Shown here piece after piece: positions 18,759-25,991 of a stretch of 64,000 bases of DNA. This DNA comes from Chitinophagaceae bacterium (GTDB taxonomy: Bacteria; Bacteroidota; Bacteroidia; Chitinophagales; Chitinophagaceae). The notes under the pieces are model-generated. The model was not told where the DNA came from and did no database searches. It saw only the letters and a program-made list of their open reading frames with translations. Made by a program: the position numbers and the translations under genes. The DNA is taken from assembly GCA_020403455.1 (NCBI GenBank), contig JADBXP010000003.1, forward strand, positions 62,001 through 126,000, written 5' to 3'. Within the stretch, counting starts at the first letter, position 1, and every line of letters begins with the position of its first letter.

Positions 18759-18897
18759 CGTAGGTTTTCTGCATTGGCGATGGTAATGGCTGCCGCCCGG
18801 TGGTCAAGGCCCCGTTAAATTTGCTTGAATTTCAGTCAGTTTGCGGTACCAGAGCATCTTTCATTAGATACGTCTGGCTTAAAACCCCGAATTTTCG

Positions 18898-18905
18898 TAC
18901 CTTTG
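18898..18905 (+). promoter_or_regulatory. -7 box TACCTTTG for the GT5-like gene
   Basis: Perfect TAnnTTTG 40 nt before the ATG at 18946. A short inverted repeat (GCCGGCCTAAAAAAGGC region) lies in the transcribed leader. Confidence 0.6.
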
Positions 18906-18945
18906 CAATCCGGTAATTTCCGCCGGCCTAAAAAAGGCAGCGCTC

Positions 18946-19764
18946 ATGTCCACGAAAAAGAGAATACTTTTTATTGCTACGGAAATGTCACCCTACCTGG
19001 AGTTGACAGAATTTGCAGAGGTGATTAACAAGCTGGCCATTAAAAGCAATGAGAGTGGTTTGGAGGTTCGTTGTATCATGCCTCGTTTTGGTGTAATCAA
19101 TGAGCGGAGACACCGTCTGCACGAAGTCGTGCGTCTCTCAGGTATTAATGTAAGTGTAGATAACGACGATTACCCATTACAAATAAAGGTTGCATCTCTT
19201 CCCAATGCGCGTTTGCAGGTTTATTTTCTGGAGAACGAAGACTTCTTCAAACGGAAGCAGGTTTTTCACAATGATGCCGAGGAATGGTTCGACGATAATC
19301 TCCTGCGTACCATCTTCTTCTGTAAAGGGGCATTGGAAACCGTTAAGAAGTTTGGCTGGCCACCCGATGTTATCCATTGCAGCGGCTGGATGACCGGTTT
19401 GATCCCCGCTTACATCAAAGTAGCGTACAAAAAAGAGCCGGTTTTTTCCAATAGCAAAGTCTTGTTTACGATCGGTCAAAATACTTTTCAGGAAAAACTG
19501 GGTGGTGATCTGGTAAAAAAGGCACTCATCAATGCCAATATTCGCGAAAAAGACCTGGAGTATTTCAAAGATGCCAATAACTCCGCCATGTTCAAAGGCG
19601 GTGCCCAATATGCCGATGCCATCAGCTTCGGTGCAGACCAGATCGATAAGAAACTGGTAGATGAATTCAGTAAAGCCAAAGGCAAAAAGGTATTGCCTTT
19701 CAAGGGCTGGGATTCAGACTTGAGCGACTACATTGAGCTGTACCAGCAGTTGGCAGGTAAATAA
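18946..19764 (+). CDS. Half-length GT5 glycogen/starch-synthase-like protein
   Basis: 272 aa resembling only the N-terminal Rossmann half of GT5 glycogen synthases: ILFIATEMSPYLE at the start, FCKGALETVKKFGWPPDVIHCSGWMTGLIPAY in the middle. The GT1-type C-terminal half that completes the active site is absent. The ADP-glucose-binding KxGGL motif that should follow the N-terminal strand is replaced by LELTEFAEV. Ordinary glycogen synthase activity is therefore unlikely; a regulatory or binding role is inference. Similar short versions occur in other Bacteroidota. Confidence 0.78.
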   Translation: MSTKKRILFIATEMSPYLELTEFAEVINKLAIKSNESGLEVRCIMPRFGVINERRHRLHEVVRLSGINVSVDNDDYPLQIKVASLPNARLQVYFLENEDFFKRKQVFHNDAEEWFDDNLLRTIFFCKGALETVKKFGWPPDVIHCSGWMTGLIPAYIKVAYKKEPVFSNSKVLFTIGQNTFQEKLGGDLVKKALINANIREKDLEYFKDANNSAMFKGGAQYADAISFGADQIDKKLVDEFSKAKGKKVLPFKGWDSDLSDYIELYQQLAGK

Positions 19765-19851
19765 AATTCCCTTTTTAACTAATTATGCACAAAGGTGCGG
19801 GACTACTTACAGTCAATGGTAAGAGTATCCTCTTTTTAGAAGTATATATTA

Positions 19852-19859
19852 TATATTTG
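19852..19859 (+). promoter_or_regulatory. -7 box TATATTTG for metK
   Basis: Perfect TAnnTTTG 19 nt upstream of the metK ATG. I see no SAM-riboswitch-like fold in the 114-nt gap. Confidence 0.6.
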
Positions 19860-19878
19860 CGGCATTAAATTTTACAAT

Positions 19879-21129
19879 ATGCCGTATTTATTTACTTCTG
19901 AGAGTGTTTCTGAAGGCCATCCGGACAAAGTTGCCGACCAGATATCTGATGCATTGATTGACCATTTTCTTGCCCTCGACCCTCAATCCAAAGTGGCCTG
20001 CGAGACCCTGGTTACTACCGGACAAGTAGTGCTGGCAGGTGAGGTGAAATCTAAGGCATATCTTGATGTACAGGAAATCGCTCGCGGAGTTATTGAGAGA
20101 ATCGGATACACCAAATCTGACTACATGTTTGAAGCCAGAAGCTGTGGTATCTTGTCTGCTATACATGAACAATCTTCCGATATCAACCAGGGAGTTGAAA
20201 GAAAGAAAAAAGAAGACCAGGGTGCCGGCGACCAAGGTATGATGTTCGGTTATGCATCCAATGAAACCGAAGATTATATGCCTTTGGCACTTGACCTGGC
20301 GCATAAAATTTTGATTGAACTGGCAGCTCTGCGCCGGGAAAACAAAGAGATCAAATATCTCCGCCCCGATGCAAAAAGTCAGGTTACCCTGGAATACGAT
20401 GACAACAATCAGCCGGTTCGCATCGACACCATCGTAGTATCTACCCAGCATGATGATTTTGAATCTGAAGCAAAAATGCTTGCTAAGATCAAGCAAGACA
20501 TCATCCAGATTTTGATTCCCCGTGTAAAGAAGAAGTACAAAAAGTATGCACGTCTGTTCAACGATCAGATCAAGTACCACATCAACCCAACAGGAAAGTT
20601 CGTGATCGGTGGACCGCATGGTGATACCGGATTAACAGGGAGAAAAATCATCGTTGACACCTACGGTGGAAAAGGAGCACATGGTGGAGGTGCATTCAGT
20701 GGAAAAGATCCTAGTAAAGTTGACCGTTCAGCGGCTTATGCAACCCGCCACATAGCAAAAAACCTGGTAGCAGCCGGCGTTGCTGATGAAATTTTGGTGC
20801 AGGTTTCTTATGCTATAGGTGTCGCCAAACCAACTTCTATCAATGTGAATACATATGGCACCGCGAAAGTTGATATGACCGATGGTCAGATTAGCAGCAT
20901 CGTTGAGCAGTTGTTCGATATGCGCCCTTACTTCATTGAAAAGCGCCTCAAACTCAGAACACCGATGTACAGCGAGACTGCTGCTTACGGACACATGGGT
21001 CGCAAGAATGAAGTGAAAATGAAGACCTTCAACATCAATGGCAAGGAGAAGACCATGAAAGTCGAATTGTTTACATGGGAGAAACTGGATTATGTTTCTA
21101 AAGTGAAAAAGGCATTCGGCATCAAATAA
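19879..21129 (+). CDS. metK: S-adenosylmethionine synthetase
   Basis: It makes SAM from methionine and ATP. Signatures: [20 protein letters not shown] at the N-terminus, [12 protein letters not shown] (ATP motif), [21 protein letters not shown] and the P-loop-like [19 protein letters not shown]. Length 416 aa is usual for the Bacteroidota form. It has its own promoter and is followed by a strong intrinsic terminator, so it is probably monocistronic. Confidence 0.98.
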   Translation: MPYLFTSESVSEGHPDKVADQISDALIDHFLALDPQSKVACETLVTTGQVVLAGEVKSKAYLDVQEIARGVIERIGYTKSDYMFEARSCGILSAIHEQSSDINQGVERKKKEDQGAGDQGMMFGYASNETEDYMPLALDLAHKILIELAALRRENKEIKYLRPDAKSQVTLEYDDNNQPVRIDTIVVSTQHDDFESEAKMLAKIKQDIIQILIPRVKKKYKKYARLFNDQIKYHINPTGKFVIGGPHGDTGLTGRKIIVDTYGGKGAHGGGAFSGKDPSKVDRSAAYATRHIAKNLVAAGVADEILVQVSYAIGVAKPTSINVNTYGTAKVDMTDGQISSIVEQLFDMRPYFIEKRLKLRTPMYSETAAYGHMGRKNEVKMKTFNINGKEKTMKVELFTWEKLDYVSKVKKAFGIK

Positions 21130-21147
21130 ATTACCTCATTTAACCAG

Positions 21148-21178
21148 GCCCCTGTCTTCACCGGCAGGGGCTTTTTTG
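21148..21178 (+). terminator. Intrinsic terminator after metK
   Basis: Perfect 7-bp stem GCCCCTG (21148-21154) / CAGGGGC (21165-21171) followed directly by six Ts. Confidence 0.85.
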
Positions 21179-21212
21179 TTTAACTTTCAGCCAACCCGCA
21201 ACTGCAGTGTTT

Positions 21213-21722
21213 ATGAAGTGGAATGCCATTCGCCTATCAGCCATTACTACTGCCATACTCTTCGGCTGGCTGCGGCTGCAGGGAGAAGGATTGATAACCG
21301 CAACCAGTCCTTTGGGCATCGTTGATCTTGAATTGGCAGATACTCCCTCACGACTTTCAGCCTTGTTGCTGGCCTGGAATAAAACAATTGCTGTCAATAA
21401 TATTCTCATCGATTTTTTATTCATTCCATCCTATGCGTTGTTCCTATCACTAGGCTGCAGACAGTTGGCAATGGGCTACCGGCAAAGTGTACTAGTTACA
21501 ATCGGTAATTTCATGGCAAAGGGAGTCTGGCTGGCCGCCTTTTTAGATGTTATCGAAAACCTCCTGATGCTGGGAAGTATTCATGGATACTATTCTTCGT
21601 CAAGTCTTGAACTGACCCGTTGGGTTGCCATCATCAAGTTCTCATTGGTGGCAATAGCGGTATTATTTCTAGTGATTTGCAGCATCCATTACCCCTTCAA
21701 AAAGAAACCACATGGAACATAA
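21213..21722 (+). CDS. Small integral membrane protein, unknown
   Basis: 169 aa with about four hydrophobic helices (residues 5-25, 58-80, 95-118, 135-158) and a short basic tail. I recognise no family motif. An in-frame GTG two codons upstream (21207) could also be used; ATG is preferred. The end overlaps the start of the Nudix gene by 11 nt, pointing to co-translation with it. The sequence comes directly after the metK terminator. Confidence 0.65.
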   Translation: MKWNAIRLSAITTAILFGWLRLQGEGLITATSPLGIVDLELADTPSRLSALLLAWNKTIAVNNILIDFLFIPSYALFLSLGCRQLAMGYRQSVLVTIGNFMAKGVWLAAFLDVIENLLMLGSIHGYYSSSSLELTRWVAIIKFSLVAIAVLFLVICSIHYPFKKKPHGT

Positions 21723-22266
21723 TCCCTGGCAAATTACCGGTGAACAAAATATTTACGACAATCCCTGGATTCGATTAACCGAATACCAGGTAATAGATCC
21801 ATCAGGTGGAAAGGGTATCTATGGAAAAATTCATTTTAAGAACGTGGCGGTTGGGGTTATACCTATTGACCATGAGAACCATACCTGGCTCGTCGGGCAA
21901 TTTCGATTTCCGCTGCAACAATATAGTTGGGAAATTCCGGAAGGCGGTGCTCCGGTTGGAACCGCCCCTTTGTTGAGTGCCCAAAGAGAGCTCAAGGAGG
22001 AAACCGGATTGACGGCCGGTCATTGGGAAGAATTCCTGACCATGCACCTTTCTAATTCAGTTGCAGACGAGCTAGCCATTGTTTACCTTGCCACCGAGCT
22101 ACAGGCCGGAACGGCATCACCGGAAGAGACTGAACAACTGCAGGTGAAAAGAGTTCCGCTTGAAACTGCTTTTTCAATGGTTGCAAAAGGTGAGATAACA
22201 GATGCTATCAGTGTAGCTGCATTGCTGAAATTACAAGTTCAATGGCAACAATCCATTCAGAAATGA
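21712..22266 (+). CDS. Nudix hydrolase (ADP-ribose pyrophosphatase-like)
   Basis: 184 aa with a Nudix box at 78-100 (GGAPVGT...RELKEETGL). The metal-binding REL-x-EE core is intact, but the first Glu of the Gx5E pattern is Thr84. The upstream WEIPEGG strand resembles ADP-ribose pyrophosphatases and related NDP-sugar hydrolases. The substrate is not certain. It overlaps the preceding membrane protein gene, and rlmB follows by 11 nt, so the three probably share a transcript. Confidence 0.88.
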   Translation: MEHNPWQITGEQNIYDNPWIRLTEYQVIDPSGGKGIYGKIHFKNVAVGVIPIDHENHTWLVGQFRFPLQQYSWEIPEGGAPVGTAPLLSAQRELKEETGLTAGHWEEFLTMHLSNSVADELAIVYLATELQAGTASPEETEQLQVKRVPLETAFSMVAKGEITDAISVAALLKLQVQWQQSIQK

Positions 22267-22277
22267 TATCTTAGTAC

Positions 22278-23030
22278 ATGGCTTCAAACTCATCTTCACT
22301 CATCATCGGAAAACAGCCTCTGCTGGAAGCACTGCAATCCGGTAGACCAATCGATAAAATTCTTTTCCAGAAAAACATCAGTGGTGATGCTGTGCAACAA
22401 ATCAGGCAACTTGCACGCGATGCGGGTATTCCGATTCAAATGGTACCTCCGGAAAAACTCAATCACCTCACACGTGCCAATCACCAGGGAATCATCGCCA
22501 TAGGTTCGCTCATCAGGTACATGGACCTGCAACAGGTGATAGATTTTGTGGTAGGAGAGGGGCAAACGCCTTTGTTCATGATGTTGGACGGTATTACTGA
22601 TGTGCGCAACATTGGAGCCATCGCCCGGTCAGCTGTATGTTGTGGGGCACAGGCACTTATCATTCCCGATAAAGGAGTTGGTGCCCTGCAGGAAGAAGCC
22701 CTTAAAAGCAGTGCGGGTGCACTGGAATGGATCCAGGTATGCCGTGTCAGCAGTTTATTGAAGGCAGTCGATACCCTCCACCTGAATGGCATCTCCGTCT
22801 TTACTTCAGAAATGCGCGCAGAGAAAAAGATTCATGAACTTCCATTGACAGAACCTTGTTGCGTGATCATGGGTGCTGAAGGAAAGGGGGTACAACCATA
22901 TTTGGCAAAAGCTGCAGATTATTTCTTCTCTATACCCATGGCAGGAAAATTCAACTCATTCAACGTGTCAGTTGCAGCAGGAATCATTTTATATGAAGCC
23001 ATGAAGCAACGAATGCAATCAGCTGTATAA
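22278..23030 (+). CDS. rlmB: 23S rRNA (guanosine-2'-O-)-methyltransferase, RlmB type
   Basis: A SpoU/TrmH methyltransferase of 250 aa. An N-terminal substrate-binding domain (IIGKQPLLEALQSGRPIDKIL) precedes the knotted catalytic domain with motif 1 NIGAIARSA, motif 2 IMGAEGKGV and motif 3 IPMAGKFNSFNVSVAAGI. The RlmB assignment over other SpoU enzymes rests on the N-terminal domain. A TATCTTAG sequence 3 nt before the ATG resembles the -7 box with one mismatch. Confidence 0.9.
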   Translation: MASNSSSLIIGKQPLLEALQSGRPIDKILFQKNISGDAVQQIRQLARDAGIPIQMVPPEKLNHLTRANHQGIIAIGSLIRYMDLQQVIDFVVGEGQTPLFMMLDGITDVRNIGAIARSAVCCGAQALIIPDKGVGALQEEALKSSAGALEWIQVCRVSSLLKAVDTLHLNGISVFTSEMRAEKKIHELPLTEPCCVIMGAEGKGVQPYLAKAADYFFSIPMAGKFNSFNVSVAAGIILYEAMKQRMQSAV

Positions 23031-23039
23031 TTTGTACTT

Positions 23040-24038
23040 ATGAAGTGGATGCTTTCAACAGAAGTCAAGCCATTGTCTCCTCTCATTTCTTACCGGGATT
23101 CCATTCTTATGGTGGGTTCCTGTTTCACTGAAAACATGGCCGGTTACCTGAGGGACCATAAATTCAGCGTGATGGACAATCCGCAGGGCATACTGTTCAA
23201 TCCTGTCAGCGTACTTTCCTGTCTGCAACGCATAACCGATTGTCGTCACTTGAAAGAGCAGGATTTATTCTTTTATAATGATTGTTATCATAGCTGGGAA
23301 CACCACGGCGAGTTCTCTTCCCCCCGGATGGATGATAGTCTCGATGTGATCAATACATCTATAACCAGGGCACATCATTTTTTGCATGATGCAGGTATGT
23401 TGGTGATTACGCTCGGGTCTGCCTGGGTCTATCAACTCACGGAAATGGCACCACTGTATCAACCCGGAAAAGTGGTCGCCAATAACCACCAGGCCCCGGC
23501 CAACTGGTTTCAAAAAGAATTACTGCAACCCGCAACCATTGTTGATGCATTTGCCGCCTGGCTAAAGCCCTTGCTTCAAAAGCAGCCACGGCTAAGGGTC
23601 TTGCTTACGGTGAGTCCGGTTCGTCACCTGCGGGAAGGGACCATTCAGAACAATTTGAGTAAGGCGGTCTTGTTGCAGGCTGTTCATCAGCTGGCAACTT
23701 TATTCGAGGACGTACATTATTTTCCTGCTTACGAATTGGTGGTTGATGACTTGCGCGATTATCGCTTTTATGCGGAAGATCTGGTGCATCCCAATTATCA
23801 GGCAACAAAATATGTTTGGGAAAATTGGGTGAAAGCATGTGTGGATGATGAATCACGCGACATCATGGCCGCAGTCAAAGATATCCGGCTTGCATTTCAA
23901 CATACGCCATTGCATCCGGATACTGCGAGGCACCAAAATTTTCTGAAAGAGTATGCGAGGAAAACAATTGAACTCATGGCCGCACATCCCTGGCTAAAAC
24001 TGGAGGACGAATTGGCGTATTTTTCTTCTGCTGAATAA
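23040..24038 (+). CDS. GSCFA-domain protein
   Basis: 332 aa with the family-defining block MVGSCFTENMAGYLRDHKF near residue 22. Other conserved blocks are LVITLGSAWVYQL and LLTVSPVRHLREGTIQNNLSKA, then a YFPAYELVVDDLRDYRFYAEDLVHPN block. GSCFA proteins have an SGNH-hydrolase-like fold; the Ser in GSCF and the Asp/His near DLVHPN could be the catalytic residues. The biochemical role is not established. It follows rlmB by 9 nt and is convergent with miaE. Confidence 0.9.
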   Translation: MKWMLSTEVKPLSPLISYRDSILMVGSCFTENMAGYLRDHKFSVMDNPQGILFNPVSVLSCLQRITDCRHLKEQDLFFYNDCYHSWEHHGEFSSPRMDDSLDVINTSITRAHHFLHDAGMLVITLGSAWVYQLTEMAPLYQPGKVVANNHQAPANWFQKELLQPATIVDAFAAWLKPLLQKQPRLRVLLTVSPVRHLREGTIQNNLSKAVLLQAVHQLATLFEDVHYFPAYELVVDDLRDYRFYAEDLVHPNYQATKYVWENWVKACVDDESRDIMAAVKDIRLAFQHTPLHPDTARHQNFLKEYARKTIELMAAHPWLKLEDELAYFSSAE

Positions 24039-24041
24039 ATG

Positions 24042-24671
24042 TTAGTGAATGCGGTCACCGCGTACTTCCATTTCTTCCATCACACCTGCTTCGAAAGTCA
24101 GCCATTCTTTCCACCGGGATCTTACTTTTTTCTCGGGCATATAGGTAGTGGCCAAGCGGATGAATAAAGTGTAATGTCCCGCTTCGCTTTCCATGAAGCG
24201 CCTATAAAATTTGCGCAAATAAGTATCTGTTAATCCCTCACTCAGCCGCTTGAACCGTTCACAACTGCGTGCTTCAATCAATGCCATCGTGAGCAATTGA
24301 TCGAGTAAGCGATCATCGGGATTTCCGCCCTTGCATTGAAATTCCAGCAAGCGGTTCACATAGGCATCTTTTCTTTGTTTCCCTAAAACCATGTTCCGCT
24401 TGTGCAATTCATTCACCACCAGCCGGAAATGGCCCCATTCCTCTGAAACGATGGGTGCTAGTTGTTGAACCAATTCTGTTTTATCCGGATTCTTCTGAAT
24501 CAAACTGATGCAGGTCAGGGCAGCTTTTTGTTCACAATATGCATGGTCTGTCAAGATAGCCTCCAGTGATAGGGAAGCCAGATCTACCCAACGAGGGTCG
24601 GTGGGCAATTGTAATCCTAAAATATTTTTGGTGTCTTCTGACAAAACTTCCACAACAGATTTCACTTCCAT
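24042..24671 (-). CDS. miaE: tRNA-(ms2io6A)-hydroxylase
   Basis: A non-haem di-iron hydroxylase that hydroxylates the isopentenyl group of ms2i6A37 in tRNA. The four-helix ferritin-like core shows metal ligands in DHAYCEQKA, VSEEWGHFRLV (EExxH) and FMESEAGHYTLF (ExxH). I place the start at the ATG at 24671 (209 aa): the upstream in-frame extension to 24767 has no family-like sequence and would run over the divergent promoter. No miaA or miaB is nearby. Confidence 0.88.
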   Translation of the reverse strand: MEVKSVVEVLSEDTKNILGLQLPTDPRWVDLASLSLEAILTDHAYCEQKAALTCISLIQKNPDKTELVQQLAPIVSEEWGHFRLVVNELHKRNMVLGKQRKDAYVNRLLEFQCKGGNPDDRLLDQLLTMALIEARSCERFKRLSEGLTDTYLRKFYRRFMESEAGHYTLFIRLATTYMPEKKVRSRWKEWLTFEAGVMEEMEVRGDRIH

Positions 24672-24779
24672 AGATGCAAATTTGCGATAAACTTCCCAAA
24701 CCTCACTCACAATGATAAAATCATATCCTGGCCGCAAAAAAACCGGAAAAACACCCTCCCGGCACACAGTGAAAATGGG

Positions 24780-24787
24780 TATATTTG
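24780..24787 (+). promoter_or_regulatory. -7 box TATATTTG for the TlpA-like gene
   Basis: Perfect TAnnTTTG 16 nt before the ATG at 24804. Confidence 0.6.
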
Positions 24788-24803
24788 ATTATAAATTTAT
24801 TTC

Positions 24804-25940
24804 ATGAAGCTATTATTTACTAGTGCCTTGTCACTATTGATGCTGACCGGAATTGCACAGTCCGGCCAACCCTTTCAAATCACAGGATCTGCCACAACGG
24901 GTAACTTAACCATTGCCAAAGTATACTTGCAATACCAGAGTGCCGGTAGTAATAAGGTGGATAGTTCCGATTTTATCAATGGAACCTATTCGTTCCAGGG
25001 AAATATTGACGAAGCAACACCTGCGAGGGTACGTGTGAAATACCAGAATGGTTCAGATGGAAAAATGCTGCCTTCCAAACAGGGTAGAGATATGTTCATG
25101 GTTTTTCTTCAGCCGGGTGATATTAAAATTCAATCCACAGACTCTTTTTCCAATATAAAAGTTTCAGGCTCAAAAGCACATGACGATTATACCAAGTTAA
25201 CAGAGTCCATCAAGCCACTCACAGCAAAAATGGATGATCTGTACAAGGAATACATGGCTGCAGCCAAAGATCAAAAACTACAGGAATCAATTGTTGCCAA
25301 AGCGGATGGCCTAGAACAGGAAATCAGCCAGTCTTATGGCAATTTTGTGGCACAAAATCCTTCCACCCCGATCGCTATTTTTTGCCTGGAGTCCTATGCA
25401 GGAATGGATCTTGATCCGGTAAAAATTGAACCGTTGTTTCAACAATTGCCTGAATCAAGCCGCAACAGCGCATCCGGAAAAAATTTCGAAAAACGCATTC
25501 AATCAGCGAAGCTTACAGCCATCGGCAGCATGGCGCCTGAATTTGTACAGGATGATACCCTTAGTCGTCCGGTAGCACTTTCCTCCCTGCGTGGAAAATA
25601 TGTGCTCATTGATTTCTGGGCGAGCTGGTGCGGTCCTTGTCGCCAGGAAAATCCAAATGTGGTCAAGGCTTTTAACCAGTATAAGGTTAAAGGATTCACC
25701 GTTTTAGGCGTAAGTCTCGATCAGCCCGGTGCCAAATCAAAGTGGATGGATGCCATTCACAAAGACGGACTCACCTGGACACATGTTTCTGATTTGAAAT
25801 ATTGGGACAATGCAGCAGCCAAACTTTATGGTGTTCGCGGCATACCACAAAATTATCTGATCGATCCTGCAGGAAAAATAGTTGCGAAGAATTTAAGAGG
25901 AGAAGAACTCATGAAGAAACTGGCAGAAATTTTGCCCTGA
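24804..25940 (+). CDS. DUF4369-TlpA-type thiol:disulfide protein
   Basis: A secreted protein of 378 aa: signal peptide (about 1-19), DUF4369 beta-sandwich (about 22-125), a helical linker, then a thioredoxin/AhpC-TSA domain with the redox motif WCGPC at 275-279 in LIDFWASWCGPCRQE. A cis-Pro loop is visible in VRGIPQNYLID. It should reduce or isomerise disulfides in the periplasm, as in other Bacteroidota of this architecture. No cytochrome-maturation genes are adjacent, so its client is unknown. Confidence 0.9.
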   Translation: MKLLFTSALSLLMLTGIAQSGQPFQITGSATTGNLTIAKVYLQYQSAGSNKVDSSDFINGTYSFQGNIDEATPARVRVKYQNGSDGKMLPSKQGRDMFMVFLQPGDIKIQSTDSFSNIKVSGSKAHDDYTKLTESIKPLTAKMDDLYKEYMAAAKDQKLQESIVAKADGLEQEISQSYGNFVAQNPSTPIAIFCLESYAGMDLDPVKIEPLFQQLPESSRNSASGKNFEKRIQSAKLTAIGSMAPEFVQDDTLSRPVALSSLRGKYVLIDFWASWCGPCRQENPNVVKAFNQYKVKGFTVLGVSLDQPGAKSKWMDAIHKDGLTWTHVSDLKYWDNAAAKLYGVRGIPQNYLIDPAGKIVAKNLRGEELMKKLAEILP

Positions 25941-25991
25941 TTTTAGTCTCACCAGCGTTTGTATTTGTTCTACATCAATGAATCAAATGCC

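Noticed and set aside
18759..18830. Short minus-strand protein-like frame ending near 18761 (RAAAITIANAENLRTF)
   Set aside because: Only about 22 codons between stops, with no start, and it overlaps the flippase promoter; it could be a gene remnant, but I cannot support it.
19765..19878. SAM riboswitch upstream of metK
   Set aside because: I looked for conserved helices of the known SAM classes and saw none; the gap is short and AT-rich.
21712..22266. Loss of Nudix activity because the first Glu of the box is Thr84
   Set aside because: The metal-binding REL-x-EE core is intact, and I recall the same GGxPxG form in other Bacteroidota Nudix proteins, so it is probably a subfamily feature.
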